A stretch of DNA of 64,000 nucleotides from Desulfosporosinus nitroreducens (GCF_023897015.1 NZ_JAMHFY010000001.1:62001-126000); one strand, 5' to 3'; shown: positions 16,338-24,884, counted from the first letter of the stretch. Numbers and translations: made by a program. Notes: generated by a model not told the origin, from the sequence alone.

Positions 16338-17230
16338 TTACCTTCTTTCTCAGCAAGTTCAGCGTCTAGCTTAAGACTTTCTTGGCGGTCGAATTCTTCT
16401 TTAGCCTTGCGCTCCTGCTCTGCCTTGAATTCGGCCTCGACCTTACTTTCTGTCGTTGGTGGTTTTTCTACCTCGAAATAATCCTCCTTGGCTCCCATGC
16501 CATCCTTGAGACTGTTGTAAATTTTAAATAATCCTACGAGGTCTTTCTCGGTAAATGCTTCGGACTTACAACCAACACGTTTTTCGAGCATTTCGCGAGT
16601 AACACCATATGTTGTAAACCTCTCAAGCATTTTCTTTATGCGGTCAACGATTGGATCTGAGTTAATTCCAGCCAATGTCTTATCGCATTCCTCGACTGCA
16701 GAATCAACGACATCTTTAGGAATAACGGCCAGAATACAAGCTCTCTGCCTACGGGCTCCCATGTTTGCGATATGCTCATAAATGTCGCGAGGATCCTCAA
16801 GTTTCTTGGCTCCATAGTTTTTTGTCCAACGTTCATGCTTTACGGTAAAAATCTTTTCATCCCTGAAGTTTGTTTCTAAGTCCCAAGCGAAAGCCATGCA
16901 AGTTGATTCGCCGTTCTTCTGCTCGAGCTCAACCACTCCAGTTGACATGTTCCCCCAGTTTTGAGCAAGCACCTCAGCCAATCTGATAGATGGGCCTGTT
17001 ATTTTCTCCTTGCCGCGAGGATAAGTATATGACGCAACTTCGGCCAATGATTTCCGTGAGCACGCTTCCTTTATTCTCTTCCAAGAGTCAAACTGGTTGC
17101 GCGGGTATTGCTTGGCCATAAACACAAGGCCTTGTATATCTTGGGTATGTCTACCGATTGTAGTTTGAACGGCTGTACTTTGGTTCTGTGTGCTAGATTT
17201 TTGTAAGGCTAATTCAAATTCGTTGTTCAT
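16334..17230 (-). CDS. Conserved phage recombination-locus protein (possible ssDNA-annealing partner)
   Basis: 298 aa. Conserved-looking blocks: F-M-A-K-Q-Y-P-R-N, G-P-S-I-R-L-A-E-V-L-A-Q-N-W-G-N, A-F-A-W-D-L-E-T-N, N-M-G-A-R-R-Q-R-A-C-I-L-A-V-I-P, then a basic/acidic helical tail. This is a common phage protein found next to exonucleases, where RecT or Rad52-like annealases usually lie, but it has no clear RecT, Erf or Redbeta signature I can identify. The annealing role is inference from context. Confidence 0.65.
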   Translation of the reverse strand: MNNEFELALQKSSTQNQSTAVQTTIGRHTQDIQGLVFMAKQYPRNQFDSWKRIKEACSRKSLAEVASYTYPRGKEKITGPSIRLAEVLAQNWGNMSTGVVELEQKNGESTCMAFAWDLETNFRDEKIFTVKHERWTKNYGAKKLEDPRDIYEHIANMGARRQRACILAVIPKDVVDSAVEECDKTLAGINSDPIVDRIKKMLERFTTYGVTREMLEKRVGCKSEAFTEKDLVGLFKIYNSLKDGMGAKEDYFEVEKPPTTESKVEAEFKAEQERKAKEEFDRQESLKLDAELAEKEGK

Positions 17231-17412
17231 TTCTCGTTACCTCCACAAATTTTATCTATACATTTTTCGCAAAATGGACCAACTTCTTGGCAATCATCCT
17301 GAATATAATCAGCATCGTCTGGATGGACTAAATCGCCACAACCTCTGCATTCTAACTTTTCCAAGCAGTAGGAACACGGAGGGTTTATGTGGCATGTGCA
17401 TTCGTTAGTCAT
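17227..17412 (-). CDS. Small zinc-binding phage protein
   Basis: 61 aa with Cys motifs C-T-C-H, C-S-Y-C, C-R-G-C-G and C-E-K-C. It overlaps both neighbours by 4 nt (ATGA type). Probably a structural zinc ribbon or knuckle; function unknown. Confidence 0.65.
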   Translation of the reverse strand: MTNECTCHINPPCSYCLEKLECRGCGDLVHPDDADYIQDDCQEVGPFCEKCIDKICGGNEK

Positions 17413-17798
17413 TTGGTTTCCCCCTCAAATTTCTTAACGCTTTTAAGTTTGCTGGTTTGGAATACCATCATTAAGTTGTGCCATGGTGGAACATCCAGAA
17501 CATTTTCGTAAAACTCACCCTTGCCCGTAATGAATCCTTTAGGGACCTTGCATGGTTTTCTTCCGAATTCAAGCCATGCGTTTTCTGCGCTGTAACCGTA
17601 GTGACTTTCCCATTCTTTCCGCACTTTAACTGGTAGCTCGTCCCAAGTTTTATAAAGTGCATCACTGTCCTCTATGTCGCATATGCGCTTCCATCCTTTG
17701 TGTTGGGAACACCATTTTTTAGCGTGCTCAGAAGCTTGCTCTGTTGTGTAAGATTCCTGATCAGGCAAAGGTTCTTCCCACGGGATAACTCCAGTCAT
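17409..17798 (-). CDS. Hypothetical phage protein
   Basis: 129 aa, aromatic-rich (T-W-D-E-L-P, W-E-S-H-Y-G-Y, A-W-L-E-F-G), not recognised. Start codon overlaps the stop of the SMC-like ATPase gene by one base, so it is translationally coupled in the recombination operon. Confidence 0.6.
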   Translation of the reverse strand: MTGVIPWEEPLPDQESYTTEQASEHAKKWCSQHKGWKRICDIEDSDALYKTWDELPVKVRKEWESHYGYSAENAWLEFGRKPCKVPKGFITGKGEFYENVLDVPPWHNLMMVFQTSKLKSVKKFEGETK

Positions 17799-19432
17799 TA
17801 AATCTCACCCTCGATCTTCACATTCAGATCACCTTCGGTAGTTTCTAAAATTACATACTGATACTCGTCCTCGTTAATCTCCTTCTCGATCCACTCGCGG
17901 TCACTAGGATTAATCTTGTTCCACCCATCGAGGCATATAAGCTTCAATTCACCGGCTTGAGCCTTCGCGACCCTAAAAGCTAATTCAAGTTTCTCTCCAT
18001 CACTGAGCCCATCGATCAGCGTCTGCCCAATCCGAATCAATCCGTCCGAATCCACCGTGATCCCAGGGATCGGCAACGCTGCAATCTTCAAGAGTTCCAT
18101 AGGTAATTCGCGCCCCTTCTCAATTCTCTGAGTAAGGGTTTTGCTGAGTTCTTCTTTTGGTGCTAACTTCTCCCTGATCATAGTTGCCATGAGGTCATAA
18201 TCACGGAGGAAGCTTTGCATGTGAGCCACTTGATCAGCCGCCAAGCGCAGGGGTTCAACTTCAACCGGAACTGTCTCGGTGAGGATTTGTCGAGCACTTC
18301 CCACCTTGGCATCCTCAGTTTTTATCTTCTCGTCCGCTTTTTCACTAATGGCCAATAGGGATTGCTCTTCGAGCTCGTCAATGCTGGAGAATTCCTGATC
18401 TTTTGTTGCAATGGATTGCTCATAATTGACAATTCTTTGTTCTGTAATCTTAATTTCGTCATTCACTAAACTTTTGGCAACTTGCTTTTTAATGGCATAT
18501 TCATCCTTCAATTGTTGTAATTTACGTTCAAGTTCTAGGTCAAGTTCGTTTTCAGATTGCTTAATTTTGGTATCTGCTTGGGAAATAACAGTTTGAGATT
18601 CTACGATTTTATTTTCAAGAAACTGCTTGAACTCCTTAATCTCATTCCGCTTTTGGTCCATCTGATTTCGCTTTGCTTGCTTCTCTGTTTCAGCCTCAGC
18701 CCTAATCGTTGCAATTCGGCTTTCTAGTCCCTCAATGATGTTCTTGGCACTATCTATCCGCTTATTAACTTCCTCAGCCTCAGCGACCTTTCCGTAGTAC
18801 TCAGAGACTTTCTTTAATCGCCATTCTTCCCCGTCATAGTTGGGTGGAAGTTGATCCTTGTAGCCTTTGATTTGAGCCTTGAGAACAACGATCTCTTGAT
18901 TAATGGCAGCTCTTTCTTCATAGTAATGAGCCACGATCTGACCGAGGATTTGGAGGATATGAGCTTCATAATTCACGCCCTCTGGGATCTCGCCAAACCA
19001 GTTTGTAATGTTATCCATAGTCCATGGTATTTCCAGAAGATTGAGGATGATTTTCGCTTGCTCGGTTGGGGATTTATCAACGAATTCCAAAGGCTTAAAG
19101 ATATCGCCATTGATAAACTTCCTGAGAAATGCTTCAGACGATGGGACAGCTTCGCCGGGTTGCTTGACCTTTAGGTAATCTGCTTTGCCATTCCGAATCT
19201 TGCGATCAATCTCAAGTCCAGTGTCAGTTTGAATGAATATCGTGGCTTCATCTTCACCATGGCGGACAATTTCTGTTCGTTCCGATTTGTTCGTAAATCC
19301 CTTTTGGAGGGATTCCACAAAGCTACTCTTGCCAGAACCTTTGCGACCGGTTAGACGGTTGACCTTACCGAGATCCTTAGATATTTCAGTAATCCCGAGA
19401 AAATTAGATGCACTAATGTGTCTTACCCACAT
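17798..19432 (-). CDS. SMC/Rad50-like AAA ATPase
   Basis: 544 aa. Walker A T-G-R-K-G-S-G-K-S-S at residues about 29-38; long coiled coil about 190-380 rich in E, K and Q; ABC-type signature G-L-S-D-G-E-K-L-E-L-A near 474; Walker B-like L-K-L-I-C-L-D-G-W-N-K. The residue after the Walker B Asp is Gly, not the usual catalytic Glu. Phage proteins of this type accompany exonucleases and annealases, like SbcC with SbcD. It probably acts on DNA ends. Confidence 0.8.
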   Translation of the reverse strand: MWVRHISASNFLGITEISKDLGKVNRLTGRKGSGKSSFVESLQKGFTNKSERTEIVRHGEDEATIFIQTDTGLEIDRKIRNGKADYLKVKQPGEAVPSSEAFLRKFINGDIFKPLEFVDKSPTEQAKIILNLLEIPWTMDNITNWFGEIPEGVNYEAHILQILGQIVAHYYEERAAINQEIVVLKAQIKGYKDQLPPNYDGEEWRLKKVSEYYGKVAEAEEVNKRIDSAKNIIEGLESRIATIRAEAETEKQAKRNQMDQKRNEIKEFKQFLENKIVESQTVISQADTKIKQSENELDLELERKLQQLKDEYAIKKQVAKSLVNDEIKITEQRIVNYEQSIATKDQEFSSIDELEEQSLLAISEKADEKIKTEDAKVGSARQILTETVPVEVEPLRLAADQVAHMQSFLRDYDLMATMIREKLAPKEELSKTLTQRIEKGRELPMELLKIAALPIPGITVDSDGLIRIGQTLIDGLSDGEKLELAFRVAKAQAGELKLICLDGWNKINPSDREWIEKEINEDEYQYVILETTEGDLNVKIEGEI

Positions 19433-19458
19433 AATTAAACCCTCATTTCTTTAAAATC

Positions 19459-19830
19459 TTAGAACTCACACAGTTCCTTCAATGATTCAACTTCCGGATG
19501 TTCTATGGTACAATCTAGGTGAGAATTTTCCTTTTCAGCTTCCGTTGGCGCGGGAGCTTTTTTCATGAGCAAATTTATAAGCGTTTCGCCGTTGTAGTCG
19601 ATAAAATGAAGCTCACTATCATCATCGATGGCCGGAGCCCCGCGATACTCCATCCCCGGGAATACTTTCCGCAGAAAGGTATCTATCCCAAATAGCTCAA
19701 CATCAGGCTTAGAAATAATCGTCACGCGCATCAGACCATTGCTATGGAAGTCAACACTGGCTTGTGATATTAAGGGATCATCCATGAGGTTTTGAACATC
19801 TGAGAGTTGAGAGGGTGTTAGTTTCTTCAT
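19459..19830 (-). CDS. Hypothetical phage protein
   Basis: 123 aa. Begins M-K-K-L-T-P-S-Q-L-S-D-V-Q; the middle is beta-rich and the C-terminus acidic. Not recognised. Its ATG overlaps the stop of the Spo0A-C-like gene (ATGA at 19827-19830). Confidence 0.6.
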   Translation of the reverse strand: MKKLTPSQLSDVQNLMDDPLISQASVDFHSNGLMRVTIISKPDVELFGIDTFLRKVFPGMEYRGAPAIDDDSELHFIDYNGETLINLLMKKAPAPTEAEKENSHLDCTIEHPEVESLKELCEF

Positions 19831-20162
19831 GCCGCACCAACCAACTTCAACCGCACAACCTCAGCCAATGTGGCTAGAAACTCAGCGTTGCACAACTCCC
19901 GATTCGTGCCTAAGATCCTCTTTTGATCGTGGTAATCAGACTTGGCGCTTTGCAAGGCATTCCTAATTCCAGACGATACGGCTTTGTGCGTAGTGCCATA
20001 TTCTTGAGCAACGGCCTCGTAAATTTTACCGATAGAGTAAATGGCGTTCGGATCGTCACGGATTATCTTCATCGCGGACTTAATTAATTCATAACCCTTT
20101 AAGTGGGCTGGGATTCTGAGTTCTTGGAGGGCGTTATGGACTTCTAGGTCGAATTTATCCAA
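19827..20162 (-). CDS. Spo0A C-terminal-like DNA-binding protein
   Basis: 111 aa from TTG 20162, chosen because AAAGGAG lies 9 nt upstream; the longer frame would overlap the methyltransferase by 200 nt. It shows the layout of the Spo0A effector domain without the receiver: L-Q-E-L-R-I-P-A-H-L-K-G-Y-E, a run of helices, I-Y-E-A-V-A-Q-E-Y-G-T-T-H-K-A-V-S-S-G-I-R-N-A-L, the HTH with a recognition helix. Spo0A controls sporulation; here it is phage-borne and lacks the phosphorylation domain. Confidence 0.8.
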   Translation of the reverse strand: MDKFDLEVHNALQELRIPAHLKGYELIKSAMKIIRDDPNAIYSIGKIYEAVAQEYGTTHKAVSSGIRNALQSAKSDYHDQKRILGTNRELCNAEFLATLAEVVRLKLVGAA

Positions 20163-20178
20163 GGGGATCACTCCTTTC

Positions 20179-21759
20179 TTAGTTGAATATCTCCATTTGA
20201 CTTGGCGCGATATCGCCACATAACTCGGGCAAATTAGCCCTGACAAGTGCATCAGGCCATACTGGAGGAACTGAGTTTCCGCACTTTGCAACCTGTGTTG
20301 CCTTAGAAAGCTTCTTGCCGTTAATATCTCGATCAATGATGTAGTCAGGTGAGAAACTTTGAGCATTGAACAGCTCTCTTGGTTCCAGCATCCTCATGCC
20401 GATATCTGATATAAAATATAATTCTCCATTGATTTTCAATAACAAGATTTCATCGCTAGCAATGTTATAACCGCAGTATTTGTTCAACATTTCCCTGACT
20501 TCCGGCCAACGTCCCAAGTCTTGATCACTATCAATCTTTGTCAATACTGTTTTAATTTCCGCAAAATGACCAGGACTTGTCGTTATTGTGGGTAAAGGCT
20601 CCTTTAGCTCCTTGCAATCCATGTGGTTGCGTAGTATGCAAAGGTGCGTTTCAATTAACGCGTTTCGATCTTTTGTCGTTACCGTATGCAATGGGTCCTT
20701 CAGGTTACTACCTTCGCCTGTGCCGTAATACTTTGAGACAAAAACCGCCGTTAGCGCGTATCTTGGGTTTGTATCAATCGTTAATATCGGCCTGTCAATT
20801 GTTTGTCCTCTAACTCCATCACTTTCGTAGCTGTGGTATTGCATTAGCGTAGGCGTTATTAAGCAGGCTTCAGCTTTTGTAACTATCGTGTTCAAAGGTT
20901 GGTGTATGCTCCTTACCCTGTCATCGGTAAAGCCTGTCTGTCCTATGCTCATAATAAAAGGTTGGGGATTATTGATCACAAACTTATCTGTGCCCTTGGC
21001 AATCCTTTTCATTGTGTTGTCTGCCAGAGGTCTAACAGCCTTAACGCCATATTTATCTTTTATTTCTTTGGTTGTATCGAAGATGGATGGGCAGGGCTTT
21101 GTCCAATCAACAATCTCAGCGGCCGTTCGCCACGGCTTCAATATTCCTGCCTTTACCTCGTGGCCCGAAGGATCACCGTGCGTAGGCTTAGGCCAAGTGA
21201 TCGGCAATCCATCACACCTAGCAATCAAGAAAAACCTCTTCCGGATGGTTGGAGCCCCATAATCACAAGCCCTTAACTCTCTGTACTGGACTTGATACCC
21301 TTGGCGCTTGAGCGCATTAACAAATGCATTGAACGTCCGGCCTTTCTGTTTAGTGTCCGGCATTCCGTTTTTAAGTAGAGGGCCCCATGTCTTAAACTCT
21401 TCCACGTTCTCCAGCATAATCACCCTTGGTCTGACTGTGGCCGCCCAACGTACTGCTACCCAAGCCAAACCGCGAATATTTTTAGCTACTGGCTTTCCAC
21501 CTTTCGCCTTGCTAAAATGTTTGCAATCAGGGCTTAACCAAACTAAGCCAACGGGCCGACCGTTCGCCGCCTTCCTCGGATCAACTTCCCATACTGACTC
21601 GCAATAGTGATCTGTGTCTGGATGATTGACCTTGTGCATGGCGATAGCTTCGGGATCGTGGTTGATGGCGATATCGACTGAGCGTCCGATGGCTAAGGCT
21701 ATTCCTGTGCTTGCTCCGCCTCCACCCGCAAAATTGTCCACAATAATCTCTCTCGTCAT
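20179..21759 (-). CDS. DNA (cytosine-5-)methyltransferase
   Basis: 526 aa. Motif I D-N-F-A-G-G-G-G-A-S-T-G (SAM binding), motif IV L-S-P-D-C-K-H-F-S-K-A-K-G with the catalytic Cys (S-P-D-C in place of P-P-C), motif VI M-L-E-N-V-E-E-F, and a late G-N-S-V-P-P motif X. A long target-recognition insert lies between. It probably protects phage DNA from host restriction; no cognate restriction enzyme is seen. ATGA overlap with the upstream 49-aa gene. Confidence 0.93.
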   Translation of the reverse strand: MTREIIVDNFAGGGGASTGIALAIGRSVDIAINHDPEAIAMHKVNHPDTDHYCESVWEVDPRKAANGRPVGLVWLSPDCKHFSKAKGGKPVAKNIRGLAWVAVRWAATVRPRVIMLENVEEFKTWGPLLKNGMPDTKQKGRTFNAFVNALKRQGYQVQYRELRACDYGAPTIRKRFFLIARCDGLPITWPKPTHGDPSGHEVKAGILKPWRTAAEIVDWTKPCPSIFDTTKEIKDKYGVKAVRPLADNTMKRIAKGTDKFVINNPQPFIMSIGQTGFTDDRVRSIHQPLNTIVTKAEACLITPTLMQYHSYESDGVRGQTIDRPILTIDTNPRYALTAVFVSKYYGTGEGSNLKDPLHTVTTKDRNALIETHLCILRNHMDCKELKEPLPTITTSPGHFAEIKTVLTKIDSDQDLGRWPEVREMLNKYCGYNIASDEILLLKINGELYFISDIGMRMLEPRELFNAQSFSPDYIIDRDINGKKLSKATQVAKCGNSVPPVWPDALVRANLPELCGDIAPSQMEIFN

Positions 21760-21905
21760 GCCCCCAACTCCCTAATCTCACTCGTAATCCGATGTATCAC
21801 CTTAAGCCGTCCTTGGTTATCGCTAACCACGAGCCAATTCTTAGGCGCTGGCAGGCACTTCATTTTTTCTTTTTGCTTGCGGGTAGGCCGCTTGGGGTTT
21901 TTCAT
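21756..21905 (-). CDS. DUF6906-like small protein
   Basis: 49 aa: basic N-terminus M-K-N-P-K-R-P-T-R-K-Q-K-E-K-M-K, then P-K-N-W-L-V-V-S-D-N and I-H-R-I-T-S. This matches the pattern of DUF6906 proteins (P-T-R-x-Q-K, NWLVVK...) common in Firmicute phages. Both ends are in ATGA overlaps with neighbours (21902-21905 and 21756-21759). Confidence 0.7.
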   Translation of the reverse strand: MKNPKRPTRKQKEKMKCLPAPKNWLVVSDNQGRLKVIHRITSEIRELGA

Positions 21906-22273
21906 GATGCGGTCACCTTGTTTTTATCGGTGCAATCTTGGCAGATATTCCCGATATTGATGCGCGTACTAAATTCCCCACATTGCTTACAAGTCATATC
22001 TTTATACGGTGGCACAGCCCCAGTGAAGTACATATCTTTTTCAGAAAGATCTTCTGTGCGTGTTTTCTTAGCAGTACACGACATTTCGATCTTGTGCCTA
22101 ACAACCGTGATTTTATCCCCACGCTTCAACCTCGAAACTCCGACATAGATGTGATCTTTCGGGCAATCTTCCCATTTAGGAAGTTCAGTCCTGCGCTTGA
22201 TCTCCTTGACTATTACAATCGCAGGCGTTCCTTTCCAGTAATCTTTAATCCGTTGTTCAATATCACTTATCAT
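21902..22273 (-). CDS. Hypothetical phage zinc protein
   Basis: 123 aa. The first 70 residues are beta-rich (HIYVGVSRLKRGDKITVV); the end holds C-K-Q-C and C-Q-D-C, a zinc ribbon. Not recognised. Ends in an ATGA overlap with the DUF6906-like gene. Confidence 0.6.
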   Translation of the reverse strand: MISDIEQRIKDYWKGTPAIVIVKEIKRRTELPKWEDCPKDHIYVGVSRLKRGDKITVVRHKIEMSCTAKKTRTEDLSEKDMYFTGAVPPYKDMTCKQCGEFSTRINIGNICQDCTDKNKVTAS

Positions 22274-22291
22274 TTTTCAACATCCATCCTC

Positions 22292-22774
22292 TCACGGATA
22301 TTTAATAAAAACCTCTAATCTCTGCACCCCAAACCTCAGCGCATCCTCACGCCTCTCCATGTAGAGATCCAATCGATTGCCCTTAATTGCGCCACCACGA
22401 TCACTAACGACGAACGTCCCAAGTACGGGTATATGAATCTCCGTCCCAAAGGGAATTCTCTCAGGAGCCGCTATCGTCAGCCCTTGCCGGACTCTCTCGC
22501 CGCTGGTTGTAATTCCTCGGCCATTCATGCCCTCATCGTCCTTGGTGTAAGCCGTAATGGTCATCGCCCTACGCTCGATCTGCTGACTACTCCGGCTAAC
22601 CTGTTTCCTAGCCACGACAGGCCTTGGAACCAACGACTTAAGGTCAATCGCAACGACGTGTGATGGCTCCTGCTTCACTTGGATTGGTGCGCTAGATAGT
22701 GCTAAGATCAATGCAATAATTAAAATCCTTAGAACTTTTGACAACTCCTTTTGAGCTAAAATGCTAGTCCGCAT
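22292..22774 (-). CDS. Membrane-anchored 3D domain protein
   Basis: 160 aa. N-terminal hydrophobic segment V-L-R-I-L-I-I-A-L-I-L-A-L (signal or anchor), a short linker, then a 3D domain: T-I-T-A-Y-T, G-I-T-T-S-G, P-F-G-T-E-I-H-I-P, V-V-S-D-R-G-G-A-I-K-G-N-R-L-D-L-Y, carrying the three conserved Asp residues. The domain occurs in cell-wall lytic transglycosylase-like proteins. Oddly placed among early genes. Overlaps the methyltransferase gene by 19 nt. Confidence 0.8.
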   Translation of the reverse strand: MRTSILAQKELSKVLRILIIALILALSSAPIQVKQEPSHVVAIDLKSLVPRPVVARKQVSRSSQQIERRAMTITAYTKDDEGMNGRGITTSGERVRQGLTIAAPERIPFGTEIHIPVLGTFVVSDRGGAIKGNRLDLYMERREDALRFGVQRLEVFIKYP

Positions 22775-23823
22775 CGCTCTTTGGCTATTTCCGTGTATTC
22801 GGGGTTTAAATCGATATAGATGCTGTCCATTCCTAATTCAGAGGCCACCATTGCAACGGTTCCGCTGCCTCCGAATGGATCCATGACAGTTCCCCCAACA
22901 GGGCACCCGGCTAAGATACATGGCCTTACTAAATCGGGAGGAAATACTGCAAAATGTGCTCCCTTAAATGGCTTAGTTGCTACAGTCCAGACTGATCGCT
23001 TGTTTCTTGTGTTTCCTTCCCATGGAATTGATCCGCCAATGTGCGAATCAGGTCTGCCTCGAGCTGATCCTAGTTTTCTCTCGATATTTCCACTTCTGCT
23101 TTTACGGTGCTGCGCAACAGATTGACCGGGGATAATGTGATTTGATACCGGTCCTGACCTTTCGAAGACAGCAGCTTGTCCAGTCCATTCTTTTGCAGGC
23201 TCCTTTATGGCATCAGTATCGTAGTAATACCTCGAGCTCTTACTAAGTAGAAAAATATATTCATGCGATCTGGTCGGCCTATCTTTAACACTTGACGGCA
23301 TTGCATTTGGCTTGTTCCATACGATGTCTGAGCGTAAGTACCATCCGTCTGCCTGAAGTGCAAAGGCTACTCTCCAAGGTATACCGACTAAATTTTTAGG
23401 CTTAAGTCCCAGTGGATTCTTCTCCAAGTGCTTATAATCGCTACTCTTGGGAGTGTACGATTCTTTAACTTTGTCGCTTGGATTATCCCACGCCCCCTTA
23501 CAGCTTCCTGTGTAGCTATCTCCGAGGTTAAGCCACAATGTTCCATTGCTCCTCAAAGCCCTTCGCACTTCACGGAAAACAAAAACTAGGTGAGCGATGA
23601 ATAATTCGGGACTTGGTTCTAAGCCTAAGCATCCAATCCATGCAGGAACTTTGATTGTTGGTAATCCGGACATTGGTATATACTCAACTTCCGGCCAACT
23701 TGTAGGTGGTAAACCGTAATCGCGAAGACCGTAATAAGGCGAAGATGTCACGCAACAGTTGATTGACTCGCTCGATAACAGCTCGAGTATTTTAATAACA
23801 TCGCCGGTGTAAAAAGTGTTCAT
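22756..23823 (-). CDS. DNA methyltransferase, N4-cytosine/N6-adenine (beta class)
   Basis: 355 aa. Catalytic motif IV T-S-S-P-Y-Y-G-L-R-D-Y-G near residue 27 comes before the SAM-binding motif I V-M-D-P-F-G-G-S-G-T near 320, the beta-class order. W-L-N-L-G-D-S-Y and H-E-Y-I-F-L-L-S are further hallmarks. Probably modifies phage DNA against restriction. Its start overlaps the stop of the adjacent zinc protein (ATGA). Confidence 0.93.
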   Translation of the reverse strand: MNTFYTGDVIKILELLSSESINCCVTSSPYYGLRDYGLPPTSWPEVEYIPMSGLPTIKVPAWIGCLGLEPSPELFIAHLVFVFREVRRALRSNGTLWLNLGDSYTGSCKGAWDNPSDKVKESYTPKSSDYKHLEKNPLGLKPKNLVGIPWRVAFALQADGWYLRSDIVWNKPNAMPSSVKDRPTRSHEYIFLLSKSSRYYYDTDAIKEPAKEWTGQAAVFERSGPVSNHIIPGQSVAQHRKSRSGNIERKLGSARGRPDSHIGGSIPWEGNTRNKRSVWTVATKPFKGAHFAVFPPDLVRPCILAGCPVGGTVMDPFGGSGTVAMVASELGMDSIYIDLNPEYTEIAKERCGLAF

Positions 23824-24056
23824 CGGCGCTTACCGTTGCTGTTTCTCCAGCGCATGTACTTCTGATAGTGGTTAAGCTTAGGCGGCTTTGCTAAAATCGG
23901 GGTAAACACGCTTCTCGTCCACCCGGTAGCCCAATATCCGCCTTCGACTTTTTCCTGCACAACACTGCATCCTGGGTTTTTGCAAAATGTCCGTGTTTGG
24001 CCGGGCTTGAACATCATTGGATAACCGCATAAGCAGGTTGGGGTTAACTTTTTCAT
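23820..24056 (-). CDS. Small zinc-ribbon phage protein
   Basis: 78 aa from ATG 24056 (AAAGGAG 8-9 nt upstream; a longer start at 24086 is less likely). C-L-C-G-Y-P-M near residue 9 and F-C-K-N-P-G-C form one metal site. Basic C-terminus. ATGA overlap with the methyltransferase start. Confidence 0.65.
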   Translation of the reverse strand: MKKLTPTCLCGYPMMFKPGQTRTFCKNPGCSVVQEKVEGGYWATGWTRSVFTPILAKPPKLNHYQKYMRWRNSNGKRR

Positions 24057-24079
24057 CGTCACCACTCCTTTCGCGGGAG

Positions 24080-24268
24080 CTACCACTCGGCATTAAGTAA
24101 TATCAGTTGTGCTTTGAGTAATTGCCTGAACTCCTTAACGCTACCAATAAATCCCCACAGGTAGACTGGTCTAAAATCGTTGTCGCGTGGTATAATAACT
24201 CTAGATTGAATTTTTCCTTGCTCCGTTTGGCATTGCACTGCTGGGCGGAGTTTTTCGTTTGCTTGCAT
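24080..24268 (-). CDS. Hypothetical phage protein
   Basis: 62 aa. ATG 24268 has GGAGGTG 9 nt upstream. Sequence has V-I-I-P-R-D-N-D-F-R-P-V-Y and a helical end. It abuts the stop of the preceding gene. Not recognised. Confidence 0.55.
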   Translation of the reverse strand: MQANEKLRPAVQCQTEQGKIQSRVIIPRDNDFRPVYLWGFIGSVKEFRQLLKAQLILLNAEW

Positions 24269-24697
24269 TTAGGTTGTCACCTCCATCTTGGCTAAGAGTG
24301 CGGCCTTACAGATGGCTTCTGGCGCGGTATCTCCCATGCTGGATATATTCAAAAAACCAGCTGCATACTTTCCGCTAGGAGTTTTCCTTAAAAAGAACTG
24401 ATCTCCGCTACTCTCCAGTATTTCCATCGCTGCTGATATGTCGGCTGAGTACTGGCGATAAAATTCCTTGCGAACGATATGCCCTCCGTCTGATGAATAT
24501 CGATGATTTTTGTATTCTCCAGTTATTTTGACGTGCCAATCTTGGGCCAAACGACGACATTCAAAATCCATAAAATAGGCAGTTTCATTTTTGTTCATGG
24601 CGTACCACTTGACTACCGGAGTAGCGCCCATTAACTTGCCAACTAACTCATCTAACTCTGGCCCTGGCTTCATGGCTAAGATCTCAGCCTTTGTCAT
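24269..24697 (-). CDS. Phage ABA-sandwich-domain protein
   Basis: 142 aa from ATG 24697 (GGAGG 6 nt upstream). Begins M-T-K-A-E-I-L-A-M-K-P-G-x-E-L-D-E-L-V and ends A-P-E-A-I-C-K-A-A-L-L-A-K, with Y-S-A-D-I-S-A-A-M-E-I-L in the middle: the pattern of the phage ABA sandwich family. Function unknown. Confidence 0.75.
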   Translation of the reverse strand: MTKAEILAMKPGPELDELVGKLMGATPVVKWYAMNKNETAYFMDFECRRLAQDWHVKITGEYKNHRYSSDGGHIVRKEFYRQYSADISAAMEILESSGDQFFLRKTPSGKYAAGFLNISSMGDTAPEAICKAALLAKMEVTT

Positions 24698-24884
24698 GCG
24701 CAACCTCCTTCCCTCTCAGCTGATCCATGAGATTGATTGCCGAACCTTGGGGGTTATTCACGACTCTGATTGTCCCCGGCATAGCGCCCATAAGTATTTC
24801 AAAGGTCTGATTCTGCTCTTCCGTCAGGGCTACCGGCAGTATTGCATCGTCCTTGACGTAGAGGAGAACGAGTCCGTCTTTCAA
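24684..24884 (-). CDS. Hypothetical phage protein
   Basis: 66 aa from TTG 24884 with GGAGG 7 nt upstream. Contains L-T-E-E-Q-N-Q-T-F-E-I-L-M and a G-T-I-R-V-V-N-N-P segment. Overlaps the zinc-ribbon gene upstream and the ABA gene downstream by a few nt. Not recognised. Confidence 0.55.
   Translation of the reverse strand: MKDGLVLLYVKDDAILPVALTEEQNQTFEILMGAMPGTIRVVNNPQGSAINLMDQLRGKEVAHDKG

Noticed and set aside
20163-20366. N-terminal extension of the Spo0A-C-like protein to 179 aa
   Set aside because: It overlaps the methyltransferase C-terminus, and the TTG at 20162 has a strong ribosome site.
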